Shown: positions 22,878 through 36,136, numbered from the stretch's first letter. The stretch: DNA of 64,000 nucleotides from Persicaria tinctoria (GCA_037127255.1 JBANSL010000008.1:1388896-1452895); one strand, 5' to 3'. Notes: generated by a model not told the origin, from the sequence alone. Translations and numbers: made by a program.

Positions 22878-25800
22878 ATGGCGACGAGGAGGAGGCAACT
22901 CAAGCAATGGGGCGGTGGGGGGATGAGAGGGATCATTTTCAAGCTTGCGATTGTCGCCATTGTTGTCGTGGTCTGCACTCTGTCGTTCAGCTCTACTCGT
23001 AGTACTATTCAGTCCTCCATCACCACCAGATCCGAGGTCCGTTGCGCTTTTCATTTGTTTTCTGCTGCGATTTCTGAATTCGATGGGCAAAATCACAATC
23101 TGAAATATTTGCTCCGTTTTTATTTGAACTGTTGGATTCGAGCTGCGCCGTGACTGTATTGTCAATTTGTGTAAATTTAGACTCCAGATTTGCGTTGATT
23201 TTTTTGTTGCCGTGTGGTCATGTATTAGATTGGATTACTAGGGCTCCTCAATAACACCGGTACTTTATAGCTAGAATTTTAATTGAAGTATGACAAGATT
23301 GATGTTTTTTATTTATTTAATTTTTATGGATGATTATGATTCAGGTATGAAGAAGAGAGAAGTAGTAGCTTGATTTTTTCACCTTTTGGTGGTGTCATTT
23401 TTAGCTTTCATTTATGGTGTGGCTACATAGATCTTTCTTTTTCTTGGGCTTGAATCTTTTCTTCATTTCTCTGATTTAGAAGTTTCTACTCTCCTCAATC
23501 TCCATAGATTTGTTACAAAACTGGCAAGTTGATAGCAACTTGTTTACCATATAAACAGGATCAATAATTTGAAGATGATACATCTATACACGGGCAGTAA
23601 GATAAACTATTGATTACTAACTTCTTGCTAGGCTAGAGTACTTCCAACCAAAACCCTATACTAGTTTGAAAACATAGTTCTTTTGTAACTGTTTCCTTGT
23701 AGTTTGGTTGTTGATATTTGTTTCTCCACATTCCAGATCAACGTGGAAGAACTTTGGGGAACTGCTCCATCAGAGGGTTGGAGGCCATCCTCTGCACCTC
23801 GATCTGATTGGCAACGTTAGTTTGCTTTTGTTATTGAAAGACTTTGTTTGTCTTTAATTGGATAAATGCAACATCCTCATCCTGGATGCCTGCTCTGAAA
23901 CTCTCTCCCTTTGTGTACTGCAGCTCCGCCCAAAGAAACTAATGGCTATCTTCGTGTTCGCTGCAATGGTGGTCTGAATCAGCAAAGAAGTGCGGTTTGT
24001 ATCTGATTGTTGTTGACACCTTCTTATTTGTTCTTGTTGTTTGTAAGAAAAACTTAAATTGTGGGAATCTACTGGTAATATGGCTAACTGAGTCAACCTG
24101 GGCTCACCTTCATCTAATGTTTGTATTTAATCTCTGATTTATTTTCAGCAGAAACTTGTATTCTCTGCACATATTTATATTTTCTCCATTTATGTTTTTG
24201 CATTAGAGAAAACGTCTGAATAGAAAGTCTTGTTTGGGAATGGTTTAAGAAAATCATGTTGTTCCTATATTTTGTTTGTTCTATTTTATTTACTCAAACT
24301 TCCTTTCACTTAATAGATATGTAATGCCGTTCTTGCTGCACGGATAATGAATGCAACGCTTGTGTTGCCTGAACTGGATGCGAATTCCTTCTGGCATGAT
24401 GACAGGTATAGTTCTCTGGTCTAATTTAAAACGCAGTACTATGAATAGAGGTATATTGAAGTGTGTGAGTGTTAATTTATAGAAGTTTTAGACTTCTTTT
24501 CTTCTGTGTCTCCTCTCATGCTTCTGTTTCGCTTATTGGAGGTCATTGAAAAATTTATCTGCACACTTTGGTGTTGATGAAGGGCTTGTCTTAGAATATT
24601 GATAGAAATGCATTTCAAGATTTTGTACTGCTGAATTTCCTCTTACTGTTAACTTATTCTATAATACAGTGGATTTCAAGGCATCTATGATGTGGAGCAT
24701 TTCATCAGGACTTTAAGATATGATGTCCGCATTGTTGAGAAAATGCCTGACATAAAAACCAGCAAGGGAAAGAAAATGAAAGCTTTTCAGGTAGGATGCT
24801 TACTTTCTACATTTATGTAACATAGACGATTACAGCAAATTTAGAAGCAAATTTCAGTGTCATGTATCACCTGAACTCAAGTGCAAGCTGCTTGTGGATT
24901 CAGATTCGTCCTCCAAGAGACGCTCCTGCCACTTGGTATACTACTTTTGCGCTGCAAAAGATGCAGGAGCATGGTGCAATCTACCTAACACCCTTTTCAC
25001 ATCGTTTGGCTGAAGAAATAGACAATCCAGAGTACCAAAGGTTGAGGTGCCGGGTCAACTATCATGCTTTGAAATTCAAGCCACATATCATGGAATTAAG
25101 TAATGCATTAGTCAATAGACTCCGGGCTCAAGGTCAATTTATGGCAATACACCTTCGCTTTGAGATGGACATGCTATCTTTTGCCGGGTAAGGTTCCCCT
25201 CTGTGTAGCTGGTTATTTATAATCTCCTTGTGAACAATCCAGGTTAAGGATTAGGTACCCAGTTTCGTTAAATTCATGGTAACACCTACACACATTGTCT
25301 ATGATTCCATTCGGGCTCACTTAATACTGGTTGCCAGTGAAGTTGGTCACTACTATAGCCTTGCTAAATGGCTACATGTTAAGCATGTAATTATTTCATT
25401 CAACCAATTTGCAGTTGTTTTGATATATTTACCCCTGAAGAGCAGAAGATACTGAAGAAATATCGGCAAGAAAACTTTGCCCCGAAAAAGCTTATTTATG
25501 ATGAGAGAAGAGCTATTGGCAAATGCCCATTGACTCCTGAAGAGGTAGACATTTCTCCAGCCTTTAGACCGTATTGTCCTGCACAATTTAGAGGCATCTA
25601 TGTGTAAGTGTTTATAAAGCATTGTTTCCAACTAATTATGCAATCTTTGCATTTCATTCAGGTGGGTCTTATCCTTCGTGCAATGGGATTTGACAATTCA
25701 ACAAGGATCTATCTGGCTGCTGGTGAATTGTTTGGTGGCGAGCGTTTCATGCAACCTTTCAGGTCCCTTTTCCCACGCCTCGAAAACCACAGCACTGTTG

Positions 25801-26279
25801 ACACCACCGGGGAGCTTGCTAAAAACAACAACGGTTTGCTAGGCTCAGCTGTTGACTACATGGTCTGTCTCCTTGCTGATATCTTTATGCCAACTTTTGA
25901 CGGTCCAAGCAACTTTGCAAACAACCTCCTGGGCCATCGTCTGTATTATGGATTTCGAACTATAATCAAACCTGATAGGAAAGCTCTCGCCCCCATCTTC
26001 ATTGACCGAGAGAAAGGAAAAACTGCAGGTTTTGAAGAAGCTGTCAGACGCGCAATGCTGCAAACCAGCTTTGGTGGGCCCCACAAGCGGGTGACTCCGG
26101 AATCCTTCTATACCAATTCATGGCCAGAGTGCTTCTGTCACACCTCACCCAAGAACCCTGCTGATAAATGTCCACCAGAAAATGCAATGCAAGTGCTGAA
26201 CAGCCAGTTGGAGAATGAAGCAGCCAATGACCCATCCATGTCAGGATCAAATTCAACGAATTTTGGTGCTGATCAATGA
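22878..26279 (+). CDS. O-fucosyltransferase family protein, closest to Arabidopsis OFUT1
   Basis: This is a predicted Golgi type II membrane glycosyltransferase of the plant GT106 / protein-O-fucosyltransferase (old DUF246) family. Eight exons: 22878-23036, 23737-23815, 23924-23994, 24317-24405, 24670-24790, 24904-25187, 25415-25544 and 25662-26279. They join in phase to 516 residues. A single hydrophobic anchor lies at about 17-38 after a basic R-R-R start. Then come [16 protein letters not shown] (GDP-sugar region), S-F-W-H-D-D-S-G-F and H-L-R-F-E-M-D-M (about 255-262, the family's conserved catalytic-region motif). Later come [10 protein letters not shown] and G-P-S-N-F-A-N-N-L. The C-terminus has the cysteine-rich W-P-E-C-F-C and D-K-C-P-P. 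The donor sugar and acceptor are not known from sequence. All exons are intact. Confidence 0.93.
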
Positions 26280-27343
26280 GAAAGTGTGAAGTCAAATTTT
26301 CGGGTTTGGTCATCTCTAACACTTCATTTGCTTGAGTTCATCTGCACTATTCTGAATTCTGATGGCATTCAGGTCCTGCAAGGTCCTCAGTTGAGAAAAG
26401 GTAGATGAAGTAGATGCAGTTTTTTTCTTGTTTTTTTATATAAAAAAAAATATAAAATCATATCCTCCAGTTATGTAGAGACTCCTAACAAAAAATCTTG
26501 ATTGGATTTATGTTGGATTTCTTTTTGGCAAACAGTTTAGGGATGTTAAGAAGTGATACTGTAACTTGTTTCTGTATTATAGATTCACAGGAAAGTGTAC
26601 TGTTTTTTTTCCCCGATGATTACAGCAAACTCCATACCTTTTATGCCTTATGGTTCCTGATTGTTTCTTGAATTTGCTGAACCAATATGCATCATTTTAC
26701 AGTAGCTTCTAGGAGTTCTAGCCCCAAGGAGAAGAGGTTTTGTAAGCAGTTGCATGGCAATCAGTTAGGCTTACCAATCCCAAAAATGGAATAATTTATT
26801 GTTAACAACAACAACAACAAAAAATGTGCCCAATTTTTTTTTTTCAATAACAGAAAAATCATGTTGATTAAATTGTTTAACTCAGCTTGCAAACTTTAGT
26901 GTTTAAATCCCCATCACCATGGAAAAATATGTGGGATCTCAATAAACCAGAATGTGATCTCCAATGAGTAATAAAACAGAATATGATCTCCAATGAGTAA
27001 TAATAATTCATCCATAAATTTCATAAATTAATCGTAAAAATTCATATAAATATAAAGTCTTGGAGCACATGTTTTTGGACTAAAGGGTGTAATTACACAA
27101 ACAAAATTATATCAATACAAAATCAAAGGTAAGTTCTAGTCTGAATTATGACACTCTACAACAAAAAATCCCTGTGCACAAAACCAAAAGAACTTTGAAA
27201 ACAGGAGAATAACCAGAAGATGTACTTATCAACCGGCATTTACACGAAACAGATTTTACAGGCACGTATGAATTTTAACTTCCAAAACCGTGAAAAATAT
27301 GGAAGGGCATGGAGGAAGGAAGAGAGATAAGTAGCCGCTTGTA
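26280..27343. other. Spacer between convergent OFUT-like and Rab-GAP genes
   Basis: This holds both 3' UTRs. At 26945-27005 a unit containing GATCTCCAATGAGTAATAA occurs twice in tandem. Otherwise it is AT-rich with no coding signal. Confidence 0.5.
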
Positions 27344-30300
27344 CTACTTTGCAGGGTGAACGTGGGCCCGCAGCTTGTTAGCAACATAAAGGAGGTGGCT
27401 GATGTTCGTTGATGGATAGCTCTGAAGCAACTTGAGATTGGAAGTAAAATCACCAGCTAGCAAGCGTCTCCGGATGATGACTAACATTGCACAGCAAACC
27501 CGAAGCAGTGTTTCCTGTAACCGCAAAGAGCTTCATCAGTTACTGAGTGCGTATTATAGTCTGTATGCTCATGTAAAACAACTCCATACATCATTATCTA
27601 TTACATTTTTAAAAACACACACACACACACACACATCTGCAGAACATATTAATCTAATCAGAGGAAGAACATGTAACATACCTGTGGGCCTTCAGGATCA
27701 CTCAAAAGGGTGTCCCATATCTGAAGACTTTCAGCGAAACTGAACTCTTGGGTCAAAAGAAGGGTTATCCATCTAAACGAGTAAAACTGCGGATTAACCT
27801 GGCATTTTAAAGAAGATGCAGGGTAAGCCACTGAATGACGGGACCAAAGCCTATAAAAACTGCAACAACTACTTATCATCCACCACATTTTCATGAGTAA
27901 AAATGATAAGGATCTAAGAAAAGAAAACATTTAGTAAATCCACCACAAAGTTATATTTGAATAATGTTTGGGAAGGACATATTATGAGAAACACCCAGCT
28001 CAGGATCATCAGTAATCATTAGGAGTTTAGGAACCAGGACTCACTTTGCATGTCATCTCCAGATGACGCCACAGCTCTTCATCATGTTCCTTCAATAGCT
28101 CTGACAGCCTTGTGATTGCAGAACGGATACCCACAATGCTGTTATCAAGTTGTTGACAGAAATAATCTCGAAAACCACTAAGCAACTCAACAAAACAAAA
28201 GAATGCATCTGCTTCAGCAAAAACCTGCACAACATGGACAGAACATTTAAATATAAAAGGAACGAAGCATGTAAGTATATGACTAAATTAACACTAAAAT
28301 GTGGATTCATAGGCAACACAGCACATAAATTTCCTCAGTGAATATACATATTACCAAATCAAAGGAATTAAAAATGAGTTTGGCAAGATGTAGAAAATGA
28401 TGTTAAGAAGGCTATGGCTAGTAAGGGATACAAGCTATATGAGCAAGATGAAGGCCATCAAACTATAGGGAATATGAGGAATGGAGGAAAGTAAGACAAT
28501 CACATACTTGGCTGGTAAATGAGGAATGGTATAGCTGTGAGAGAAGACGGTGTTAAGAAGGCTAATAGGATCATAGGAGCCACTCATGTGGATGCAAATC
28601 CATTATTCAACCACATTGAAGATGACATATTGGAAACACAAAAGGAAAAAAGAAAAGAAAAAGGCCTCGAGCTTGGAACAAGAGTTCTCACAACTCAAAA
28701 GCATAAAGGATAGAACTTTTTTAAGTGAAAAAAAAATCCTCTAGAGAACTAAAAGAAACTTATATTGGTGAGTTCATATACATAACACCACAAACTCCCC
28801 AAGAGAATCAAGTCAAGATTAAGACAGACATGTGATGTAGTTATGCCACATGTAAAATGCAACTATGTGAGAAGAATACGAAGATAAAATAGTTAGGTCT
28901 ACTAACCGCATTGTCTTCATCAGGATCATTTCTGAAAACGTAGAAAAGAGGTGCCAAAATTTCATTCATCCCTTGTACATATCTTATGCCCGGGTTCAAC
29001 TTTGCAAATACAATCAATATGTTCCTCAAACAATCCTAGATACAAAAAAAAACTAATTAGTCATATGAAAAGTTTCAACTCTCATCATTCTGTAGTTCTT
29101 TACCAATGATTCAGTGAAAACATCATACCTGATTGGATTTAGCCAATGGTGAGTCACCACAAAAGAAATTAATATCTGGATGAGTTCGCTTCACATCTCG
29201 GTCAATTTGCTCTATGATCTCTGAGTCCTAGACACAATAATTAATGGATTATTGTTAATCAGACCCGCTAAGAGGATGCATGCAATTACTTGTGGTATGA
29301 AAATGATCTACTCAATCAAATACAACATCAAAAACTATTTTCCTTGTAACCGTGCAAACACTTGAGCCAATACTAGATCGGATTCTCCTCTAACTCAAAC
29401 CAAGAAAGAAGTGGATCCCCCAAAACCGGTTCAGGACAGTCTAAACAATCATATGAGATGAAGAACTAACACATAATCAAATCAGTCAGATGTCAAAGAC
29501 TGGAGCTGTAGCTCAGAACATGGTTGGTTTATTGAGAGCCAAAAGTTACTAAAATGTCAAACCATCACACTGCCTATCTTTCAATGTGTCCAAATAAAAA
29601 GCATACTTGAATAAAGAACTGCATGGGATTTGAAGATATAGACCAAAATGATAGATGACACGATACCTGAAAATACTGATTCCACACACTTGATTGGCCA
29701 AGGCTAAGAGGATGGTCATCATGAGTTACATCTGATCTTGACAGCAAGCCACGGCCTTCAAATGTTAAATTGTCATAATCAAGGCTGCCATTCTTTTCCA
29801 GCTTCCTTGTAATTTCTGACTGACTAGCCATAAAAACATTTAGAAAACTATATCCCCTTACCAAGAAGTGAACAATTAACAGAAGCAATTCCCAAAAGCT
29901 ACAACTCCGAACTCACAGTTCTTCAAGGGACCACTTAACCAAAGCAGCTTCATATCATTTTCCAATTATTGCTCCCACTTATGAAATATTTCTAAAACAA
30001 CACAACTGATAGAACTAATCAGTATTTATGAAGTGTTCTCATGACTCTACACTTATCTCTTAGAATAAAAAGGAACAATGAGGCTTACATTGAAAGTTGA
30101 ACAGGTGACTTTCCTACAAAATCCCTTTGCAATAACATTAGATTTTAATTCACCTATGTAATAGATGAGGCTTTCATGTGTACACCAACAATGGTTTATC
30201 ATTTGTTGTTTACAGTGAACTCTAGGCTATCATCCAACACTCACCTTGAAAAAGTCAATGCATTTATCAAAAAACTCAAATTCATGGGAGAAAACAAGAC

Positions 30301-30995
30301 ATACAGGGTTCATCATAAGTTCCTCTTTGAATCTCTTGTATTGAGTCCGCTTCTTGGATAACTCAGAAGGCCAGAAGCTGCGATCAGGGGGTAAATACCC
30401 CAAAAGAAGCTGCCAAAATCACCATGCAATTAAATTTGATAAAAATGCATGATTAATATCTAGCAATTGCCTCTTTTCTTCAAATAGAAAGCTATGGATA
30501 TACCTTCCAGACAGTAGCTCGAATGCCAGCACCATCGGGAATGCCCATGGACGCAAGCCTCCTGACCTCACGCATATCTACCATCTTCTTCGACAGCTAC
30601 ATCCAATCGAAAACATCGATTGAGCAACCGAATCGAAAAAAAAACCAACGAAATCCGTAGTAAAAAAGGAAATTCACCTCGACTAAGAGCTGAGCTTGCC
30701 GAGTTATATCATCAGCAGAGAGAGCGGAGGAGGTAGAAGCGCCATTGGCATCGTCGCGCGAATCGGACTTCGGAGATTGAGATTTAGGATTGGGAGGCGC
30801 GGTGCGAGCCGCGGGAGGCAAAGGTGGAGGAGGCTGAGGCTCCGGTATCCGCACGGGGAAGTCGGCGGCAGCGGCGTAAGCAGAGGCGGAAGGAGAGTCG
30901 GAGGCAAAGCGTCGGAGGTGCTCGTTGGTGGAGGGATCGGGGGGAGAAGACCAGATAGGGCAATTGAGCCAATCGGGAACGCGCTTCTTCGCCAT
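27344..30995 (-). CDS. TBC-domain Rab GTPase-activating protein (TBC1D13-like)
   Basis: It stimulates GTP hydrolysis by a Rab GTPase in membrane traffic. Nine exons: 30995-30678, 30596-30504, 30409-30305, 29819-29667, 29227-29129, 29035-28907, 28224-28045, 27798-27682 and 27514-27344. They join in phase to 454 residues. The N-terminus (about 1-105) is low-complexity, rich in Pro, Ser and Ala. The TBC domain runs from about 115 to 400. The arginine finger is in I-D-R-D-V-K-R (231-237, Arg233) and the glutamine finger in Y-V-Q-G-M-N-E (Gln277), so the dual-finger catalytic pair is intact. P-L-F-Y-V-F and F-R-W-I-T-L-L-L-T-Q-E-F are further TBC hallmarks. The Rab it acts on cannot be told. The best Arabidopsis match by memory is At4g13730 or its relative At1g04830. 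Confidence 0.95.
27615..27634. repeat. (AC)n microsatellite in the last Rab-GAP intron
   Basis: About ten AC units within intron 8. It is probably polymorphic and no function is implied. Confidence 0.9.
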
Positions 30996-32220
30996 ATCGA
31001 TCTCGGCGACGGGGGGAGATGAAACCGAGGAAATCTAGGGTTTCCGGAGATCAAATCCACACACTCTTTGATCTTCGCCGCGACAAGAACAGCAGCGACA
31101 GGTTGTCAATTGGCGCATCGCTTTGTTTCGTTTCTAACAGCCTGAAGCACTCAAAACCAGGTCAAGCCTCTTCTTGGTAACGTTTTTCAATCTCATTATA
31201 TGGTTTGTTATTTGTTAATCTTATGTATAAAATACAACTATACAAGTATATACTGTATATTTTAGTCACACATCAATCGGATAGATCGAGTTTGGATCAA
31301 AAGAAGGATATGGATTGTCTTGAATAGGTCTATTATATGATCCGCGTAGCTCTGGCTCGAGCACGTTCATTCGCTAAATGAATCGAGTATAAGCACAATT
31401 TTAAGGTCGATTCAAATTGAAGTTCTGCTCGATTCGAGTTCGAATATTCTAATTTCTTCTTAGTTACTACTTCGTATGTTATAAGTGAGTAAAGCTACTT
31501 TAGGCTCGAATAAAACTCGACTCGAGGTCGTTCATTTACTAAACGAGCCGAGCATGAATACATTTTAAAGTTCGAGTACAAATTTATGCTCGACTCATAC
31601 TCGATTCGTTTCTAAACAAGCTGAATATGAAAAATTACTACTTGAATCGTTTGACTCAAATATCAGCCCCAATCTCGAAGGCAAAGATAGGAAGTGAATA
31701 CTGTCTGAATCGACCCAACAAATAAGGAAGATTAATTTATAAGTCCAAAACTGTCTGAATCGACCCAACAAATCAAGCTAGGTATTTGATTTGGGTTCGA
31801 ATCTAGTAACATTGTAAAACAAATCTACCTCATAAAGCCATTGAGATTTTATTGATTGGAATTTCAATCAAGGAAAAACTTTGAGATCTTATGTTCTTAG
31901 ATCTCAACCAAACAGATGTTACCTAATTCAGTGAAATCGTTGGCACAAGAGGAAGTCGGTTTAAAACAAGATAGCTAAATGTATACAGAACTCAACAATA
32001 GATTTGAAAATCGAAATAGTTGTAGCACAATAACGTCAATAAGAGCAAAATGAGCAAAGAAACATGATGCCATGACAAGAACATATTTTGTTCAGTTGTC
32101 CTTAGTTATATGAAACATTTTTTTACGGTATACACAAAAGGAAAGTTCAACTAGTTTGTGAGAGATGACGAGCTTCTCAGTTCTCACATTGAGTAGCATG
32201 AAGGGAACTAGATGACCAAA
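30996..32220. other. Spacer: Rab-GAP promoter and 3' flank of the UBA-PUB gene
   Basis: The Rab-GAP 5' UTR/promoter occupies the first few hundred bases. A degenerate GCTCGA-rich repeat sits at 31350-31635 (separate entry). The 23-base unit containing CTGTCTGAATCGACCCAAC occurs twice, near 31702 and 31750. The rest is AT-rich and without signal. Confidence 0.5.
31350..31635. repeat. Degenerate GCTCGA/ACGAG-rich repeat with internal direct duplication
   Basis: Two related blocks, about 31358-31440 and 31503-31585, each contain CGTTCATT-T/C then CTAAA-T/C-GA and AATTTTAA/ACATTTTAA. GCTCGAG-like words on both strands give it a foldback character. Such sequences are common plant DNA-transposon remnants. 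No ends or target duplication could be fixed. Confidence 0.4.
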
Positions 32221-35200
32221 TTATAGAACGCCGAAATGGGGATTCTCTATGGCAGACTGCAGCTCTTTACCAGCTGAGTTTATCACAGTCATCTCAACCT
32301 TGTCTCTTGGCATGAACAAAAACTCCCCGTCTTCTGCTTTCTCGAATCCACAAATCTCAAGGAACTCAATTCCGCCTTTCAGCCCCCCAACTCTATCCTG
32401 CTCGTACATAACAAATATATGTCAAAGAGCTGAGCAATAGAACTTCATCAGGAAACTGATTCTGTTTTTACCTGAAAGGCCTGGTTACTGAGTCTAATCT
32501 TTCTGAATTTCTCCTCGTCGGGGCTCCTTGCAACATTCCCAATATAGGTAAGAAGTGTCTGGAATGCTTTCTTCACCCTAGCGTCTTCATCCTAGTTAAA
32601 GAACATGTTATGTGAACCAATCGTATGATTACGGAATGAAGCTGTAGCTCAGTAGCTGCAATAAGGAGTTCAGGAGAAGCGAAAATTACTTTATGGTTTT
32701 TCTTCAGGGATCGTAAACACTCCCTCATTTTCTCTACTTTTGTTATAGGCTTCACAGGTACAAAAGGCTGCATTCATCAAGAAAAGCAAAAATGGTAATC
32801 ATTAAACTAACCAAGACCAACTAAAATTTGTCTGTGTATCAAAGTAAACACCTTCTTTTCCTCAACAGCTGGCTTAGGAGGTGCTGCAGTAGTAGGATCT
32901 TCTGCCGGCAATCCCAGCTTCCGTCTTCTTTCAGCCTTGTCTTCTGCCAATTTCTGTCGAATTTTCTCCAAGGCCCTTTTTTCTTCATCTTTTTCCGCTT
33001 TTCGCAATGCTATCAAACTGCCCAAGGTAGGTAGGTGCATGTTAGTTTTAGCCAGAAGTAAATGGAGTCCCTTGTGCAAAGAAAAAAGGGATCTGCTAAG
33101 CAGGGAATCATAATCACACACAAGCACACATAACTATTATTGAAATACATACCGTTTTCTTTCATTTTCTTCCTCCATGCGCTTTGCTTCAAGAAGTTCC
33201 TTGCCAATTCGAATTCTCTCCTAGTGGTTCGAAAACTTAAGTTGATTAGTTTGGAATTTTGTATCCATGATCCTCTATTTCATATATCATGCACGGCAAA
33301 TTTTTACCCGGAAGGATAGCAGAATAAAATAATCGCTAAAAAACAGTAGTATGAGAGCATATTTCATGAGACACCTTTTCCTTCTCTCTTTCTGACTTCT
33401 TCTCTTCCTCTTCCTTCTTCTTGCGTGCTCGCTCCCTTTGACATTGGATAATAAAAATTAAGCAACGATCAAATCAATCAAAGGAATGTGAAAAACTGAA
33501 AATGCTTTAAACCTCTGTATATTTTCAGTATTGATATGATTGCAAGGGATGGTGAGGATCAAGATGTAGTTGTATCTTCAAGTGAAAATTCATAGCAAAC
33601 ATAACCAATCATTGCAGTAAAAAATAATCGTATTCTGCTAAATTATGGGAATTTTACACACAAAGGAACTATTAACATGCCAAAGATTGGTGATATGAAG
33701 AAGGGCGTATTGCTAGATACCTCAGTTCTTGCACCTTGATCCTCTTCTCTTCTTCAGTAAGTGAAGGTTTAGGAGGTTCAGCATTGGTGTTTGCAGGGAC
33801 CTATAATACAATTTAATAATGAAAATTCTAAATTCGGAGTTAAAAACTTCACCAATAATAAATTTTGTCACACGCAAAATTAGAGATAGTACAGGAACAC
33901 AAGTAATTGACTGTCAAATTTCTACACGAGTTTCAGAAGAAAAAAATGTAGCAATAGAGCTAAACAAATTATTACAAATGAAATAAAACCATAGCAACAC
34001 ATGACTTGTATTTCTAATGAGCATTGCTTTAACTGATAAAATAGAAACTGACAAGGAGGCAATATACAAAAAACAAAAACCACCAAAACAAGTAAACAAA
34101 CAAGTATGTCATACCATTGGCATCTGATCTATGTCAGGATCATCCTCGTGCTCAACAACCCAATTGACAGCGGCTTCAATACTGTTGTTACCTGGAAAAT
34201 TAGAATGTTACGATTTTTACTCCAATTGAACAATAATATCATACAAATCAGAATATTTCCTCAATATAAATAGGCAATATTAAGAAACGATCACTCCCTA
34301 TCCTTCCAAGTTTAGTTAGTGATCTTCAAAACTTATTTTTAATGGGCAAAAATTGTTTCAGAATCACATATAACAATGAACCAACAAGCTACAGCAACAA
34401 AAAGTTTCAAAAAAAACTTCAAAATGGCCCTTATATATACAACTATAATGTACCAGAGAAATGAAGCGCCCTAGTTGCTCGCGCTGTAGGGAATCCCATT
34501 CCTTCAAGTTCCTCAACGAGCTTTTTGTCGACATCTGGTACAACCATTTCTGCAACAGATTGTAAGAATTAGCAACCTCGGAACCCACTAATGAAGATTA
34601 TCCAAGACATCTTGATACTACATGGAAACAACTTTTACTTTATTTTCTACCCACAATCAGAACCTTCAAAATAGACAATCTTGGAATATCAGAGAAATAA
34701 GAATAAAAAAACTTAGGTTGAAATCATAAAAGAGCAATACATTGAATCCTACGTCAATCACAGCAAACTCGATCACCGCAGATAAGAATTCAGGAACAAA
34801 AAAAGGTTATAAATCTTTAACAAGGAATGTGCAATTAACCTTCAGATTGGGTACTAGCACTAGCATCGACATCCACTGGAGTTCCATCGTCGGCACTGGT
34901 GGGCTTTGGAGCCTCCAAATTGATAGGCTTGGCCGCCTCCGGAGTCTTATCTGCAAATTCCGTATGCCCGGTGCGTTTCGTGTGCAAATCACTCTCCTAC
35001 GAAAGAAAAAGAGGACAAACGAAACAAATTTAACAATCAATTAATCAAATCAATCAAATAAAACCGGGAATTTAGCGTGTGAAAGAAAAAGAGAAATTAG
35101 GGTTACAGTTTTGGATCGGCAAGGTTTGCCGCAGGTAGTGCAGACGATATTGAGAACAGCTTCGGTGGACTCCGAGAAGTTAGAGTGAGAAGTGAGCTCG

Positions 35201-35274
35201 GCGTGCTCTTGAGCCTCTTCCACCGATTTCAACAGCGCTCCACAGTCGCCACATTTGAGAGATACGCCCGCCAT
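32221..35274 (-). CDS. Zinc finger / UBA / PUB domain protein
   Basis: This is a probable adaptor linking ubiquitin to p97/CDC48: UBA domains bind ubiquitin and PUB domains bind the CDC48 tail. Eleven exons: 35274-35107, 34996-34840, 34549-34454, 34191-34115, 33800-33721, 33435-33375, 33220-33153, 33017-32852, 32767-32690, 32591-32472 and 32397-32221. They join in phase to 415 residues. The N-terminus has paired C-x2-C motifs (C-G-D-C at 8-11; C-T-T-C later) around histidines. The UBA domain is at about 114-155 with M-G-F-P-T-A-R-A and [11 protein letters not shown] highly charged E/K/R coiled coil covers about 175-280. A PUB domain follows from about 300, including L-L-T-Y-I-G-N-V and F-L-E-I-C-G-F. 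I start at M-A-G-V-S-L-K rather than the ATG five codons upstream because [11 protein letters not shown] is the family start. Confidence 0.94.
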
Positions 35275-35568
35275 TGTTGCAGCTTGCAAACCCTCTCTCT
35301 GTCTGATGAGGACTTCGGTGTGATCGCGGATTGCTTTGGTTGTTGGGCCAGGAATGAACCGGGTTTTCTTATTTTTCTTTTACTCTCCGGTCTAAACCGC
35401 AAATAAAAGTTTTAGTAACGAACCGGGTTTTCCCATCGTCAATTTAAAAACACGGAAGGAAATCTCACTTGAGAGATACACCCGCCATTGTTGCAGCTTG
35501 CAGATTCGCCAAGAAAAGTACGGAAGGAAATCTCAGTTGTCTCTCCCATCGTACAATTCGGCGTCGCC
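35275..35568. promoter_or_regulatory. Short bidirectional promoter region with internal duplications
   Basis: The 294 bp separate the divergent starts of the UBA-PUB gene (-) and the REP pseudogene (+). Three words occur twice in the same order or nearby: GAACCGGGTTTTC (about 35357 and 35420), ACGGAAGGAAATCTCA (about 35452 and 35519) and GAGAGATAC-G/A-CCCGCC (about 35258 and 35471). The last carries the UBA gene's own start codon and first codons. The pattern shows local duplication after the genes became neighbours. No TATA box could be assigned with confidence. Confidence 0.6.
35465..35488 (-). other. Seven-codon mini-ORF copied from the start of the UBA-PUB gene
   Basis: On the minus strand, 35488-35465 reads ATG GCG GGT GTA TCT CTC AAG TGA, that is M-A-G-V-S-L-K-stop. 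These are exactly the first seven residues of the downstream gene. It lies 214 bp upstream of the real start inside the duplicated block. If transcripts begin far enough upstream it would be a uORF. Confidence 0.75.
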
Positions 35569-36021
35569 ATGGACGATTCCTCGCCCTACCCGCCGATTGA
35601 TCCCACCACCTTCGACCTGATCGTTGTTGGCACCGGCGTTCCCGAATCCGTCATCGCTGCTGCTGCCTCCTCCGCCGGCAAATCTGTCCTCCATCTCTGA
35701 GAGTTTATTTTTACTGCTTTTTTCCTATATCCCTTGTTGAGCTGCAGTTTCATTTATTTATTTATTTAATTATTATTATTATTATTTTATCATTGATCAA
35801 ATTCAGAGTTCTACTAGAACGTTGATTAGGATATGCTTCTTTGAATTTACACAGTCAGTGTTGGGTTTGCTGCTTCTGTTTATCTCTTTTGCGTGTTCTT
35901 ATCAAACAAAATACTGAGAGGCTTGGATTTAAACAATTGAATGTAACTATGTAAGTGGTACTGTTATATCCTAATGATTCTCTGGGACTTCAACAGAATA
36001 AATTGTACTTATCTCCATGCG

Positions 36022-36136
36022 TTGTTTAGTTGATTAATATGTAGTGTTGTTTGTAGAAGAGAGATGCTGTAGGGACTACATTGTTTAGTTGATTAATGTG
36101 TAGTGTTGTTTGTAGAAGAGAGATGTTGTAGGGACT
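36022..36136. repeat. 59-bp tandem duplication inside the REP deletion interval
   Basis: TTGTTTAGTTGATTAAT starts both units (36022 and 36081), and each ends with GTAGGGACT. The copies differ at about two positions, so the duplication is recent. It lies between the truncated first exon and the next surviving exon of the REP pseudogene. Confidence 0.92.

Noticed and set aside
28384..28720. Purine-rich intron block with a 64-codon ORF in the Rab-GAP gene
   Set aside because: Two related short words occur, but there is no recognisable protein or element end; treated as intron.
32573..32773. M-Q-P-F-V-P-V-K-P as an internal start of the UBA-PUB gene
   Set aside because: The M-Q codons are intronic; the exon begins at P-F-V-P and joins in phase to the upstream coiled-coil exon.
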